In this document: piece after piece, positions 23,587 through 32,569 of the stretch
Layout: each line of letters opens with the position of its first letter
Position numbering within the stretch: position 1 is the stretch's first letter
Assembly: GCF_006716115.1 (NCBI RefSeq)
Contig: NZ_VFOO01000001.1
Coordinates: forward strand, 3,100,001 to 3,164,000
Reading direction: 5' to 3'
Length of the DNA: 64,000 nucleotides
DNA from: Subtercola boreus
GTDB lineage: Bacteria > Actinomycetota > Actinomycetes > Actinomycetales > Microbacteriaceae
Notes under the pieces: generated by a model
The model's input: the letters and a program-made list of their open reading frames with translations, nothing else
Told to the model about the DNA's origin: nothing
The model's database searches: none
Made by a program: the position numbers and the translations under genes

Positions 23587-25101
23587 ATGTCAAAGATGAC
23601 AGAGCGTCGCGCAGAATCGAAGGCCCTGAAGGGCGCACCTCTCAGCGAGTTCGGCACAGGCCGCCGCAACTTCCTCGCGGGAGCAGCGATCGCCGCGGCG
23701 GGAGTGGTTGCGGCTGCAGCGCCGGCGCGCGCAGACGCGGCAACCCCCGACAACACCGGCACCGCGGCTGCGGCCGAAGCGGCGCGGAAGGGAGGCCCCC
23801 ACCAGACCCCGATCACCGTCACGGAGGGCCCGATCTCCCCCCTCGACCCCGAGTTCAACTTCAACCAGACTCCCGGCGCCGACAACACGGCCGCCATCCA
23901 GGCCGCGATCACCAAGGCGATGACCGCCCCGGGTGGTGAGGTCGCCCTGCCCGCCGGTGAGCTCTACGTGTCCGGCCTCGCCGTCGACTACCGCGGAACG
24001 CCGACCCAGCCCTCGAATGGCCTGCCGTACGGCTACGCCGGCCCGAAGATCGTCGGTGCCGGGATGCGGAAGACCCGCATCATCCAGATCGCCGGTTCGA
24101 CGAAGGACATCTTCACCGTCTGCGGCCAGGTCGACGACAAATCCGGCCCGGCGAACAACAACAAGGCCACGGGCGTGATGCTCGCCGACTTCGAGCTGAC
24201 CGGTACGCCGGGCGGCGGCAACGGCCTCTACCTGCGGTCTCTGGTGAACTGCGAGTTCCGCAACCTCTGGATCCAGAAGACCGGCAAGTCGGGCATCTTC
24301 CGCGAGCGCGCCACGTTCGTCGGCGGCGTGAACGACGAATATTCGTACGCGAACGCGTGGAACAAGATCAAGATCGTCGCACCGGGCGGCTGGGGCGTCG
24401 AGGATTCGGGCCTCGCCTCGATCGGCGGCTCGATGACCAATGTCGAGGCGATCAGCCCCGGGCTCGGGGGCTTCCTGCTCGCACCGACGAACATGACCCT
24501 GCTCGACTGCCAGGCCATCGGCGGAACGGTCGGCCTGCAGTCGGTGCGCAACCAGAACCTCCGCTCGGTGAATTCAGGCCTGACCCTTCTGAACTTCCGT
24601 TCGGAGGGCTCCCGTGGGCCCTACGAGATCAAGATCGACGCCGGCATCAGCCACATGATTGTGAACCCCAACTTCTTCCCCACCTCCGGAGCGAGCTGCC
24701 TGGCGGTCGGTGTCGACAACCGCGGATCCGACTACTACGTGCGGAACCTCACGGTCGTGGGCGGCTACTTCGGTGTCATCCGGAGCCAGTTCCCGAACCA
24801 GAAGGCGATGGTGCTGGGTTCGGATGCCCGGTCCACCCGTTTCATCACACCGACAATCGAGCTCGGGGCCGGCGTCGACGACGAGTACGCGCTGGTCACC
24901 GACGGCGGGTACCGTTCCTCGTTCGACCTGCCCGGAACGACGTCGGTCGCCGCGCAGGGATACACGACGCAGAACCGCTTCGCCGACGCCGTCCCGACCC
25001 CGGCCGCCGGTGCGGTGAACGAGGGGTGGGAGAAGAATGGTGCAACGTGGCGGAAGGTGGCCGTGTTCCCCGACGGGCACCGCGTCGTCATCGCGTCGTA
25101 A
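23587..25101 (+). CDS. Tat-exported pectate-lyase-like beta-helix protein
   Basis: This 504-residue protein has a twin-arginine signal (RRNFLAG; Arg26-Arg27, hydrophobic core to about 45, cleavage near ARADA at 50). The mature part begins with the Pectate_lyase_3-like pattern (ADNTAAIQAAITKA, GGEVALPAGELYVSG), then the repetitive short strands of a right-handed beta-helix. It probably binds or cleaves a polysaccharide outside the cell. AAGGACAG lies just before the ATG. It is first in a plus-strand pair with the GH38 gene, opposite the LacI gene. Confidence 0.82.
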   Translation: MSKMTERRAESKALKGAPLSEFGTGRRNFLAGAAIAAAGVVAAAAPARADAATPDNTGTAAAAEAARKGGPHQTPITVTEGPISPLDPEFNFNQTPGADNTAAIQAAITKAMTAPGGEVALPAGELYVSGLAVDYRGTPTQPSNGLPYGYAGPKIVGAGMRKTRIIQIAGSTKDIFTVCGQVDDKSGPANNNKATGVMLADFELTGTPGGGNGLYLRSLVNCEFRNLWIQKTGKSGIFRERATFVGGVNDEYSYANAWNKIKIVAPGGWGVEDSGLASIGGSMTNVEAISPGLGGFLLAPTNMTLLDCQAIGGTVGLQSVRNQNLRSVNSGLTLLNFRSEGSRGPYEIKIDAGISHMIVNPNFFPTSGASCLAVGVDNRGSDYYVRNLTVVGGYFGVIRSQFPNQKAMVLGSDARSTRFITPTIELGAGVDDEYALVTDGGYRSSFDLPGTTSVAAQGYTTQNRFADAVPTPAAGAVNEGWEKNGATWRKVAVFPDGHRVVIAS

Positions 25102-25148
25102 CGCACTCCCACACCCCAAGCATCCGGCACAGAGAGCACCCGCACCCC

Positions 25149-28100
25149 ATGCACTTCAGCACCACCCAGATCCAGCAGCGTGTCGAACGGTTCCGCCGGG
25201 AGCGCATCCTGCCGGCGCTCCACCGCGCCACGGCACCTCTGAGCATCACCGCGTGGAACGTGCCCGACGAGCCGGTGCCGTTCAGCGGGATGCTCGAGCA
25301 CCTCGGCGACTTCGAGCCGTTCGCGGTGGGCCGGCTCTGGGGCAAGCCCTGGGGAACGGTGTGGTTCCGGGTCACGGGGGAGATGCCGGCAGAATGGGCG
25401 GCCATCGAGGGCACACAGACCCAGCTCGTCGTCGACCTCGGTTACACGGGCGCGCAGTCCGGCTTCGAGGCGGAGGGAACGGTCTACACCGTCGACGGCC
25501 GCATCGTGAAGGCGGTCGAGCCGTTCAACAGGACGGTGCCGCTCGGCGCGGCGCAGACGATCGACCTGCTCATCGAAGCCGCCTCGAACCCGAACGTCAC
25601 CGGCGACTGGTCGTTCGCCCCGACGCCCTACGGCGACAAGGCCACCGCGGGTGCCGAGCCCATCTACCGCCTGGCCCGCCTCGAACTGGGCCTGCTCGAC
25701 GAGACCGTCTGGGAGCTCGAACAGGACTTCCGCACCCTCGTCGGTCTCGCCGCCCAACTGCCGGAGTCGTCGCAGCGCCAGGCCGAGATCATGGTGGCGC
25801 TCGACCGGGCCGTCGATGTGCTCGACCCCGAGGATGTCGCGGGCACGGCCGGCCTCGCCCGCGACATCCTCGCCGTGCCGCTCTCCAAGCCGGCCGGGGC
25901 GAGCGCCCACCACCTTCACGCGGTCGGCCACGCACACATCGACTCCGCCTGGCTCTGGCCGACGCGCGAGACCGTGCGGAAGGTGGCGCGAACCTTCTCG
26001 AATGTGTGCGACCTCATCGACGAGCATCCGGAATTCGTGTTCGCCGCCTCCTCGGCCCAGCAGTACGCCTGGCTGAAGGAGTTCTACCCCGAGCTCTTCG
26101 AGCGGGTGCGCGCGCGTGTCGCATCGGGCAACTTCGTGCCGGTCGGCGGCATGTGGGTCGAGTCCGACACCAACCTGCCGGGCGGCGAGGCGCTGGCCCG
26201 GCAGTTCGTCGAGGGCAAGGCGTTCTTCCTCGAGGAGTTCGGGGTCGACACCGAGGAGGTCTGGCTGCCCGACTCGTTCGGATACTCGGCCGCGCTCCCG
26301 CAGATCGCCGTCGCGGCCGGGGCCCGCTGGTTCCTGACGCAGAAGATCTCGTGGAACGAGACCAACGTGATGCCGCACCACACGTTCCACTGGGAAGGGA
26401 TCGACGGCACCCAGATCTTCACGCACTTCCCCCCGGTCGACCTCTACAACTCGGATCTGTCGGGCGAAGACCTGGCGCGCGCCGAGCGCCAGTACGCCGA
26501 GAAGGGCCGAGGCACCATGTCGCTGGTGCCGTTCGGCTACGGCGACGGCGGCGGGGGACCCACCCGCGAGATGCTTGCCGCGGCGTCGCGGGCCGAAGAT
26601 CTCGAGGGCTCCCCGACGGTCGAACTGTCGAGCCCACGACGGTTCTTCGAGGCCGCAGAGGCCGAATACCCGCAGCCGCCCGTGTGGTCGGGCGAGCTGT
26701 ACCTCGAGTTCCACCGGGGCACCTACACCTCCCAGGCCCGCACCAAGCGCGGCAACCGGCGGAGCGAACACCTTCTCCGCGAGGCCGAGCTCTGGGCCAG
26801 CACGGCGACGGTACGCGTCGGTACGCCGTACCCGGTGGATGCCCTGCAGCAGTGCTGGCACACCGTGCTGCTGCAGCAGTTCCACGACGTGCTTCCGGGC
26901 ACCTCGATCGCGTGGGTGCACCAGGAGGCCGAGCGGAACTACGCCCGCGTCGCCCGGGTGCTCGAGCAGATCATCCGCTCGTCGATCGAAGCCCTCGCCG
27001 GCTCCGGAACCGCGGAGTTGACCGTCAACGCCTCGCCGTTCGCCATCGACGGGGTGCCCGCTCTCGGCGGCTCGATGCTGCCCGCGCCGGTCGGTACGGT
27101 GGATGCCCGGGCCTCCGCCGACGGCTGGCTGCTCGACAACGGGGTTGTGCGGGTCGGTGTCGACGCGAACGGCCTCATCCGGTCGCTGTTCGACCTGCGG
27201 ATCGGGCGTGAACTCGTTCCCGCCGGCACCGCCGCCAACCTGCTGCAACTGCACCGCGACACACCCAACAAGTGGGACGCGTGGGACATCGACGACCACT
27301 ACCGGCACAACACGGTGGACCTCACCGAGGTCGATTCGGTCGAGCTCGTGGCTGCAGGTTCCGGCCCGGACTCCGGCCCCGGCCCCGGCTCGGCCTCGCT
27401 CCGCATCGCGCGCTCGTTCGGCTCGTCGACCATCGTGCAGACCCTGACCCTCCGGCCGGGAGCAGCGACCCTCGACATCGAGAACGTCATCGACTGGCAC
27501 GAGCGGCAGAAACTGCTGAAGCTCGCCTTCCCCCTCGACCTGCACGCCGACCGGGCTGCCTCGGAGATCCAGTTCGGCCACATCTTCCGCTCCACCCACG
27601 CCAACACGTCGTGGGATGCGGCCCGCTTCGAGACCTCGGCGCACCGCTGGGTGCACGTCGGCGAGCGCGACTACGGCGTCGTCATCGCGAACGACTCGAC
27701 GTACGGGCACGACATCGGCCGCACGCGCCCGCCCGCGTCATCCACCCCGCCCGCGTCGCCCGGGTCACCCGCGCAGCCGGGCTCCCGCGCGTCGGCCACC
27801 ACGGTGCGCCTCTCACTCCTCCGCGCGCCCACCTTCCCCGACCCGGCAGCCGACCAGGGCCTCCACACCCTCAACGTCTCGGTCGGACTCGGCGCGAACA
27901 TCCTCGACGCCGTCGAAGCCGGCTACCGCAGGAACCTCCCGCTCCGCACGTTCGAGGGGGTGGGTTCCCGGATGATCGAGCCACTCCTCACCGTGGACAA
28001 CCCCGCGATCGTGGTCGAGGCCGTGAAGCTCGCCCGCGACGGCAGCGGTGACGTCGTCGTGCGGCTCTACGAGTCGACCGGATCCCGTTCCCGCGCCACC

Positions 28101-28271
28101 GTCACGGCCGGATTCGCCACCTCGGGCATCCACGAGACCGACCTGCTCGAACGTCCCGTGCCGCCCGTCGCCCTCGTGACGCCCGCCACTGCGGTCGGCG
28201 TCACCGACGTGCGCCTCGAGCTCCGTCCGTTCCAGCTGCTCACCCTCCGCTTCACTAGCCCCCGCCCCTGA
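25149..28271 (+). CDS. GH38 alpha-mannosidase
   Basis: This 1040-residue protein is a family 38 glycoside hydrolase that releases alpha-linked mannose. The Zn-binding motif GHAHIDSAWLWP starts near residue 260, and the catalytic nucleophile lies in WLPDSFGYSAALPQI near residue 375; EIM and THFPP segments of the catalytic domain follow. A helical middle domain and a C-terminal beta-sandwich of more than 400 residues complete the usual bacterial length. An N-terminal beta domain (1-230) precedes the catalytic part. There is no signal peptide, so it is cytoplasmic and would act on imported oligosaccharides. It follows the beta-helix gene by 47 bases. An Ala/Pro/Ser-rich insertion (SSTPPASPGSPAQPGS) near 860 is unusual. 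Confidence 0.95.
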   Translation: MHFSTTQIQQRVERFRRERILPALHRATAPLSITAWNVPDEPVPFSGMLEHLGDFEPFAVGRLWGKPWGTVWFRVTGEMPAEWAAIEGTQTQLVVDLGYTGAQSGFEAEGTVYTVDGRIVKAVEPFNRTVPLGAAQTIDLLIEAASNPNVTGDWSFAPTPYGDKATAGAEPIYRLARLELGLLDETVWELEQDFRTLVGLAAQLPESSQRQAEIMVALDRAVDVLDPEDVAGTAGLARDILAVPLSKPAGASAHHLHAVGHAHIDSAWLWPTRETVRKVARTFSNVCDLIDEHPEFVFAASSAQQYAWLKEFYPELFERVRARVASGNFVPVGGMWVESDTNLPGGEALARQFVEGKAFFLEEFGVDTEEVWLPDSFGYSAALPQIAVAAGARWFLTQKISWNETNVMPHHTFHWEGIDGTQIFTHFPPVDLYNSDLSGEDLARAERQYAEKGRGTMSLVPFGYGDGGGGPTREMLAAASRAEDLEGSPTVELSSPRRFFEAAEAEYPQPPVWSGELYLEFHRGTYTSQARTKRGNRRSEHLLREAELWASTATVRVGTPYPVDALQQCWHTVLLQQFHDVLPGTSIAWVHQEAERNYARVARVLEQIIRSSIEALAGSGTAELTVNASPFAIDGVPALGGSMLPAPVGTVDARASADGWLLDNGVVRVGVDANGLIRSLFDLRIGRELVPAGTAANLLQLHRDTPNKWDAWDIDDHYRHNTVDLTEVDSVELVAAGSGPDSGPGPGSASLRIARSFGSSTIVQTLTLRPGAATLDIENVIDWHERQKLLKLAFPLDLHADRAASEIQFGHIFRSTHANTSWDAARFETSAHRWVHVGERDYGVVIANDSTYGHDIGRTRPPASSTPPASPGSPAQPGSRASATTVRLSLLRAPTFPDPAADQGLHTLNVSVGLGANILDAVEAGYRRNLPLRTFEGVGSRMIEPLLTVDNPAIVVEAVKLARDGSGDVVVRLYESTGSRSRATVTAGFATSGIHETDLLERPVPPVALVTPATAVGVTDVRLELRPFQLLTLRFTSPRP

Positions 28272-28415
28272 AGACCCCCCCAAGCGGGCTCCAACCCCGC
28301 GTCCCCGTCGGCCCCATCCCCCCTCGGGAGGACGTCAGCAGATCCGACCCCGTATACGCCGAGGTTCGGCTGAGCTCCTCCCGGGCGGGACGTGGCACGG
28401 CGCAGCACAGCGGCC
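28272..28415. other. Convergent gap without clear features
   Basis: The 144 bases between the GH38 and esterase stops are C-rich. I see no convincing gene or terminator. Confidence 0.4.
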
Positions 28416-29423
28416 TCAGCCCCGCAGCACCTCCGCGAACACGCGGAGCGACGCCGCGCGGTCCTCCATCGCCCCGCCCTCGTGCCCGTTGTACGGCCAC
28501 ACCGTCATCTGTTTCGGCCCCGCGTACTCGTTGTACGACGCGAACACGGTCGACGGCGGGCAGACCGGATCCATCAGCGCAGCGCTGTACCAGCCGGGAG
28601 CGGAGGCCCGCCGCGCGAAGTTGACCCCGTCGAAGTACGCGAGCGTCGACGCGACCTCCTCAACACGTGAACGTTGCGTCGAGAGGTAGTGCGCGATCTC
28701 GGCGTACGGGTTCTCGTTCGTGATCGTGGTCGCGCGCATGATGTCCGACAGGAACGGCACGAAGACCACGGCCGCCGCCAGGTCGTCGCGGAGCCCCGCC
28801 ACGGCGAGCGCGAGAGCCCCGCCCTGGCTGCCGCCCACCACGCCGAGCCGCGACCCGTCGACGAACGGCAGTGCCGCAACCACGTCGACCGCCAGCACCG
28901 CGTCGGTGATCAGGCGCCGATAGTAATAGCTGTCGCGGTCGGCGATGCCCCGTGTCATCACTCCGGAGAACGCCGGCCCGGAGCCGTGCGGGTCTGCGGT
29001 CGATCCCGCACCCTGCCCACGGCCGGAGCCCTGCCCGCGCGAGTCCATCACGAAGTGCACGAACCCCGCTGAGGCGTACAGCAGGTGCGACAACGGGTTG
29101 CCCCGCCCGCCGCCGTAGCCGAGGTACTCGATCACCGCGGGAAGCTGCGCGCCGCCATCCGCTCCGACCGTGGCCGCGACATCCACGCCCGCCGGCGCGA
29201 TGAGCCACCCCCGAACCTCGTCGCCCCCGAAACCCGCGAACGCGACATCCGTCACCGTCACACTCGTGAGCGCCGTCGCGAAGGGCGTGAACACGGGCGG
29301 CCGCGAGGCGGCGAGCGACCGTGCCGACCCCAGGGTCGCCTCCCAGAACTCGTCGAAGTCGACAGGGTCGACGACGGCGCTGCGGAACGTACGCAGCGCC
29401 GCCTCGGGCAGATCGGTGAACAT
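28416..29423 (-). CDS. Acetylxylan-esterase/cephalosporin-C-deacetylase-like hydrolase
   Basis: This 335-residue alpha/beta hydrolase of the AXE1 family has the nucleophile elbow GGSQGG (Ser near 201), the acid in MDPVCPP and the His in YNGHEGG. DFDEFWEATL near the N-terminus and YLGYGGGRG are typical of the family, which removes acetyl groups from sugars. There is no signal peptide, so it acts on imported, acetylated oligosaccharides. It is last in the minus-strand operon, 12 bases after an ABC permease gene, which supports that role. Confidence 0.92.
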   Translation of the reverse strand: MFTDLPEAALRTFRSAVVDPVDFDEFWEATLGSARSLAASRPPVFTPFATALTSVTVTDVAFAGFGGDEVRGWLIAPAGVDVAATVGADGGAQLPAVIEYLGYGGGRGNPLSHLLYASAGFVHFVMDSRGQGSGRGQGAGSTADPHGSGPAFSGVMTRGIADRDSYYYRRLITDAVLAVDVVAALPFVDGSRLGVVGGSQGGALALAVAGLRDDLAAAVVFVPFLSDIMRATTITNENPYAEIAHYLSTQRSRVEEVASTLAYFDGVNFARRASAPGWYSAALMDPVCPPSTVFASYNEYAGPKQMTVWPYNGHEGGAMEDRAASLRVFAEVLRG

Positions 29424-29435
29424 GGCCGTATCTTC

Positions 29436-30362
29436 TCAGCCTTTGAGGCCGGAGTGGGCGAGACCCTCCACGAACTGCCGCTGCGCGATCAGGAACACGA
29501 TCAGCACCGGCACCACCGTCATCGTCGCGGCGGCCAGCTGCACGTCCCACATCTCGCCGCCGTAGGCATCCGTGAACCGGGTGAGCGCCTGGGGCAGCGT
29601 GAACAGCTCTGGGCTCGTGAGGTAGACCGTCGGTTCGAGGTACATGTTCCACGACCCGAGGAAGGTCAGGATGGCCACCGCCGAGAGCGCGGGTTTCGCC
29701 AGCGGCATGCAGATCCGCCACCAGATGGCGATCCGCCCGAGCCCGTCGAGCCGCGCGGCCTCCTCCAGCTCCACCGGCAGCGAGATGAAGAACTGCCGCA
29801 TGATGAACGTGCCGAGCACCGCCGGCGCCCCGAACGCAGGCACCAGGATCAGCGGCAGATGCGTGTTGATCAACCCCAGCGTCTTGAAGATCTGGAAGAG
29901 CGGGATGATCGTCACCTCACTCGGCACCAGCAGCCCGGTCAGCACGATGAGGAAGAGCACGTTCTTGCCGGGGAACCGGATGCGCGCGAACGCGTACCCC
30001 GCCAGGCTCGACACCGCCATGGTGACGACCGTGACGATCGCCGCGATGTAGAGGCTGTTGAGGTACTGCCTCGCGAACGGCTGGAACGTGAACGCCTCGG
30101 CGTACGCCGACGTCGTCGGGTTGGCCGCGAACAGCGTCGGCGGGGAGGCGAAGATCTCGTTCAGCGGCTTGAACGACGAGGTGATCATCCAGATCGTCGG
30201 AACGGCGAACGGGATGACGAGCACGACCAGCGCGGCGATCAGGATGACCGACCGCAGCCGCGAGCGCACGGGCCGGGGCTTCCGGATGCCCGACGGCACC
30301 GGCGCCCGGAACGCCGCAGCCGGCGCGGAACCCGTGGGCCGCGCGAGAGTCTCAGTCTTCAT
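29436..30362 (-). CDS. CUT1 ABC sugar transporter permease (MalG type)
   Basis: This 308-residue inner-membrane protein has six predicted spans and the EAA loop that contacts the ATPase (ELEEAARLDGLGRIAIWWRICMPLAKP region). It pairs with the next-upstream permease, whose gene overlaps it by 11 bases. A cytoplasmic N-terminal tail of about 35 residues precedes the first span. No ATPase gene is in the locus; CUT1 systems of Actinobacteria commonly share a distant MsiK-type ATPase. Confidence 0.95.
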   Translation of the reverse strand: MKTETLARPTGSAPAAAFRAPVPSGIRKPRPVRSRLRSVILIAALVVLVIPFAVPTIWMITSSFKPLNEIFASPPTLFAANPTTSAYAEAFTFQPFARQYLNSLYIAAIVTVVTMAVSSLAGYAFARIRFPGKNVLFLIVLTGLLVPSEVTIIPLFQIFKTLGLINTHLPLILVPAFGAPAVLGTFIMRQFFISLPVELEEAARLDGLGRIAIWWRICMPLAKPALSAVAILTFLGSWNMYLEPTVYLTSPELFTLPQALTRFTDAYGGEMWDVQLAAATMTVVPVLIVFLIAQRQFVEGLAHSGLKG

Positions 30363-31266
30363 AGAACACCCACTTGCGTCGGAGCTGCCACTGCACGATC
30401 GTCAGCACCAGCACGAAACTCAGCAGCATGAGTGCGAGCGTCGAGCCGTAGCCGATGTTGTTGAACTGGAACGCCTGCTGGAACACGTAGTAGACCAGCA
30501 CGGTCGTCGAGAGTTCCGGGCCGCCCTTCGTGAGCACGGCCACCTGCGCAAAGGCCTGCAGCGAACCCACGATCGTGATCACCGACGTCAGCAGCAGGGT
30601 CGGCGAGATGAGCGGCAGCGTGATGCGGAAGAAGATGGCCCGCGGGCTGGCTCCATCGATGTGCGCCGCCTCGTACAGATCGCTCGGCACCCCCTGGAGT
30701 GCCGAGAGGAACAGGATCATGTTGACCCCGACGCTCCGGATGACCTGGGTGACGATCACGCTGACCATCGCCGTGCCACCGTTCTGCAGCCAGTTCGGGC
30801 CGTCGACCCCGGCGAGCGCGAGCAGGTTGTTGATCGCGCCGTTGTCCTGCAGCAGGAAGCCCCAGACCAGCGTCCACGCCACCACCGAGATCACGACAGG
30901 GGAGAAGAACAGCGTGCGGAACAGCGCCCCGCCCCTGATGCGCCGGTTGAGCAGAACCGCGAGCCCGAGCCCGACAGCGAGGTTCAGCACGACCACGCCG
31001 GCCGAGAAGATCCCGGTCGCGGTCAGCACACTGGACAGCTGCGGGTCGTTGATCGCGGCCGCGTAGTTGTCACCACCGATGAACGTGAGCTTGCCGGTGA
31101 AGATGTTCCACTTGTTCAGGCTGAACCAGATGCCGAGCCCGACCGGGATCAGCACGAACGCGATGATCCCGACGAACTGGGGAGCTATGAACAGGTAGCC
31201 GGCCAGAACATCGCGGCGCTTCATCGTCCAGAAGCTCCGCTTCCCCTGGCGTACGGCCGTGGTCAC
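30352..31266 (-). CDS. CUT1 ABC sugar transporter permease (MalF/UgpA type)
   Basis: This 304-residue permease has six predicted spans and an EAA motif (LYEAAHIDGASPRAIFFRITLPLISP region). It is the partner of the following MalG-type permease; their reading frames overlap by 11 bases, so they are translationally coupled. It starts with an ATG-equivalent codon four bases after the stop of the solute-binding protein gene. Together they import an oligosaccharide delivered by the lipoprotein encoded upstream. Confidence 0.95.
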   Translation of the reverse strand: MTTAVRQGKRSFWTMKRRDVLAGYLFIAPQFVGIIAFVLIPVGLGIWFSLNKWNIFTGKLTFIGGDNYAAAINDPQLSSVLTATGIFSAGVVVLNLAVGLGLAVLLNRRIRGGALFRTLFFSPVVISVVAWTLVWGFLLQDNGAINNLLALAGVDGPNWLQNGGTAMVSVIVTQVIRSVGVNMILFLSALQGVPSDLYEAAHIDGASPRAIFFRITLPLISPTLLLTSVITIVGSLQAFAQVAVLTKGGPELSTTVLVYYVFQQAFQFNNIGYGSTLALMLLSFVLVLTIVQWQLRRKWVFYED

Positions 31267-31270
31267 GGCG

Positions 31271-32563
31271 TCACTCCGCCGTCAGCAGGGGCTTCAGGGC
31301 CGTGCACATGTCGGTGAGCACCTCTTTCACATTCGCGTCGGGTGTCCACATCCGGTCGAGAACCGTCTTGCCGGTCTGGGCGATCTGCGCCGGCCCGGTG
31401 TGCACGGGGGGTGACACCGCCTCGGGCAGCTCATCGACCACGACACGCTGCAGCTGGTCGGCAGTGAGCTTCGTGTTCACGGCGGCGAGCTTCTCACCGG
31501 TGAGCAGCGACTGGCGGGGCGGCGGGAAGAACTGGGCCAGCTGGGCCGAGTTCGTCGGGTTGGTCAGGAACGCGAGGAAGTCGGTCGCCTCCTGCGGGTG
31601 CTTGCTCGTCTGGAGCACACCCATGCCGGCCTGGCCGAGCACCGAGTAGTCACCCACCGGGCCCTTCGGCAGCGGGTAGATGTCGTAGTCGAACGAGCCG
31701 TCGAGCAGGGATGCCCGGCTGACCTGTGCGGTCGTGAAGGCCGAGTCCCCGGCGAAGAAGTCGGCGGTCGTGCCCGGCCCCGGCATCGACTTGTTCACGT
31801 AGATCGAGTCGTGCAGGAACTGGAACGCGTCGACCATCTGCGGGCTGTCCATCTCGCAGGTGTCGCCGGCCGCATTCCACGCCTCGGCGCCCCAACCGGT
31901 CCAGACCGTGGGCAGGGTCAGCCACGATGAGTAGTTGAAGTCGCGGATGACAAAGCCGGCCTTGCCCGTCTGGGCGTTCACTGCGGCGCCCATCTTCGAC
32001 ACCGTGTCCCAGGTCAGGTTCGCCGGATCCACCGTCTGGCCGGCCTGGGCGAGCAGCGTCTTGTTGACGTACAGCGCGAACGGCGAGTTCGAGAACGGGT
32101 AGGCGTACAGCTCGTCGTCCTGCGAGAACGACTTCGCGACGCTCGGCAGGATGTCGCCGTAGTCGTAGCCTTCGGTTGCCTTGAACGGTTCCGTCAGCGG
32201 AACCATCGCATCCGACACGATCAGGTCTTTCGCGATGTCGCCGACCCACGCGAGGTCGGGTGCGTTGCCGCCGGCGACCTGGGTGGTGAGCGTGGTGTTG
32301 TAGTCCGCGAACGGCAGGGATTCGAAGGTGATCGATTTGATCTCCGGATGTGTCGTCTTGTACTGGTCGGCGATCGAGGTGAAGAGCGCCAGTTGCTTGG
32401 CGTCAGAGGTCCACACCGACATCCGCAGGTCGACACTCCCGGGCGCGGCCGAGGTCGGGGCCGCGTTCGGCGACCCTCCCGAGCACGCGGAGACGAGCAG
32501 AACCCCCGCCGCAATGGTGGCGAGCGCCGCCAGCTTCCTTGCTGATTTCATTGCCTCTCTCAT
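31271..32563 (-). CDS. Sugar-binding lipoprotein of the CUT1 ABC transporter
   Basis: This 430-residue extracellular solute-binding protein has a lipoprotein signal with lipobox VSAC (Cys27). The mature part shows the family 1 pattern (SVDLRMSVWTSDAKQ, FESLPFADYNTTLTTQVAGGNAPDLAWVGD). Two ATG starts (32563 and 32551) are possible; AAGGA directly abuts the first. It follows the FAD-oxidoreductase gene by six bases within one operon. The bound glycan is unknown; the neighbouring enzymes suggest a mannose-containing, acetylated oligosaccharide. Confidence 0.95.
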   Translation of the reverse strand: MREAMKSARKLAALATIAAGVLLVSACSGGSPNAAPTSAAPGSVDLRMSVWTSDAKQLALFTSIADQYKTTHPEIKSITFESLPFADYNTTLTTQVAGGNAPDLAWVGDIAKDLIVSDAMVPLTEPFKATEGYDYGDILPSVAKSFSQDDELYAYPFSNSPFALYVNKTLLAQAGQTVDPANLTWDTVSKMGAAVNAQTGKAGFVIRDFNYSSWLTLPTVWTGWGAEAWNAAGDTCEMDSPQMVDAFQFLHDSIYVNKSMPGPGTTADFFAGDSAFTTAQVSRASLLDGSFDYDIYPLPKGPVGDYSVLGQAGMGVLQTSKHPQEATDFLAFLTNPTNSAQLAQFFPPPRQSLLTGEKLAAVNTKLTADQLQRVVVDELPEAVSPPVHTGPAQIAQTGKTVLDRMWTPDANVKEVLTDMCTALKPLLTAE

Positions 32564-32569
32564 TCCTTA

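Noticed and set aside
24765-27710. A 981-codon open frame on the minus strand opposite the alpha-mannosidase gene.
   Set aside because: It mirrors the codon bias of the GH38 gene, which has clear family motifs. High GC often leaves the antisense frame open; no domain is visible in it.
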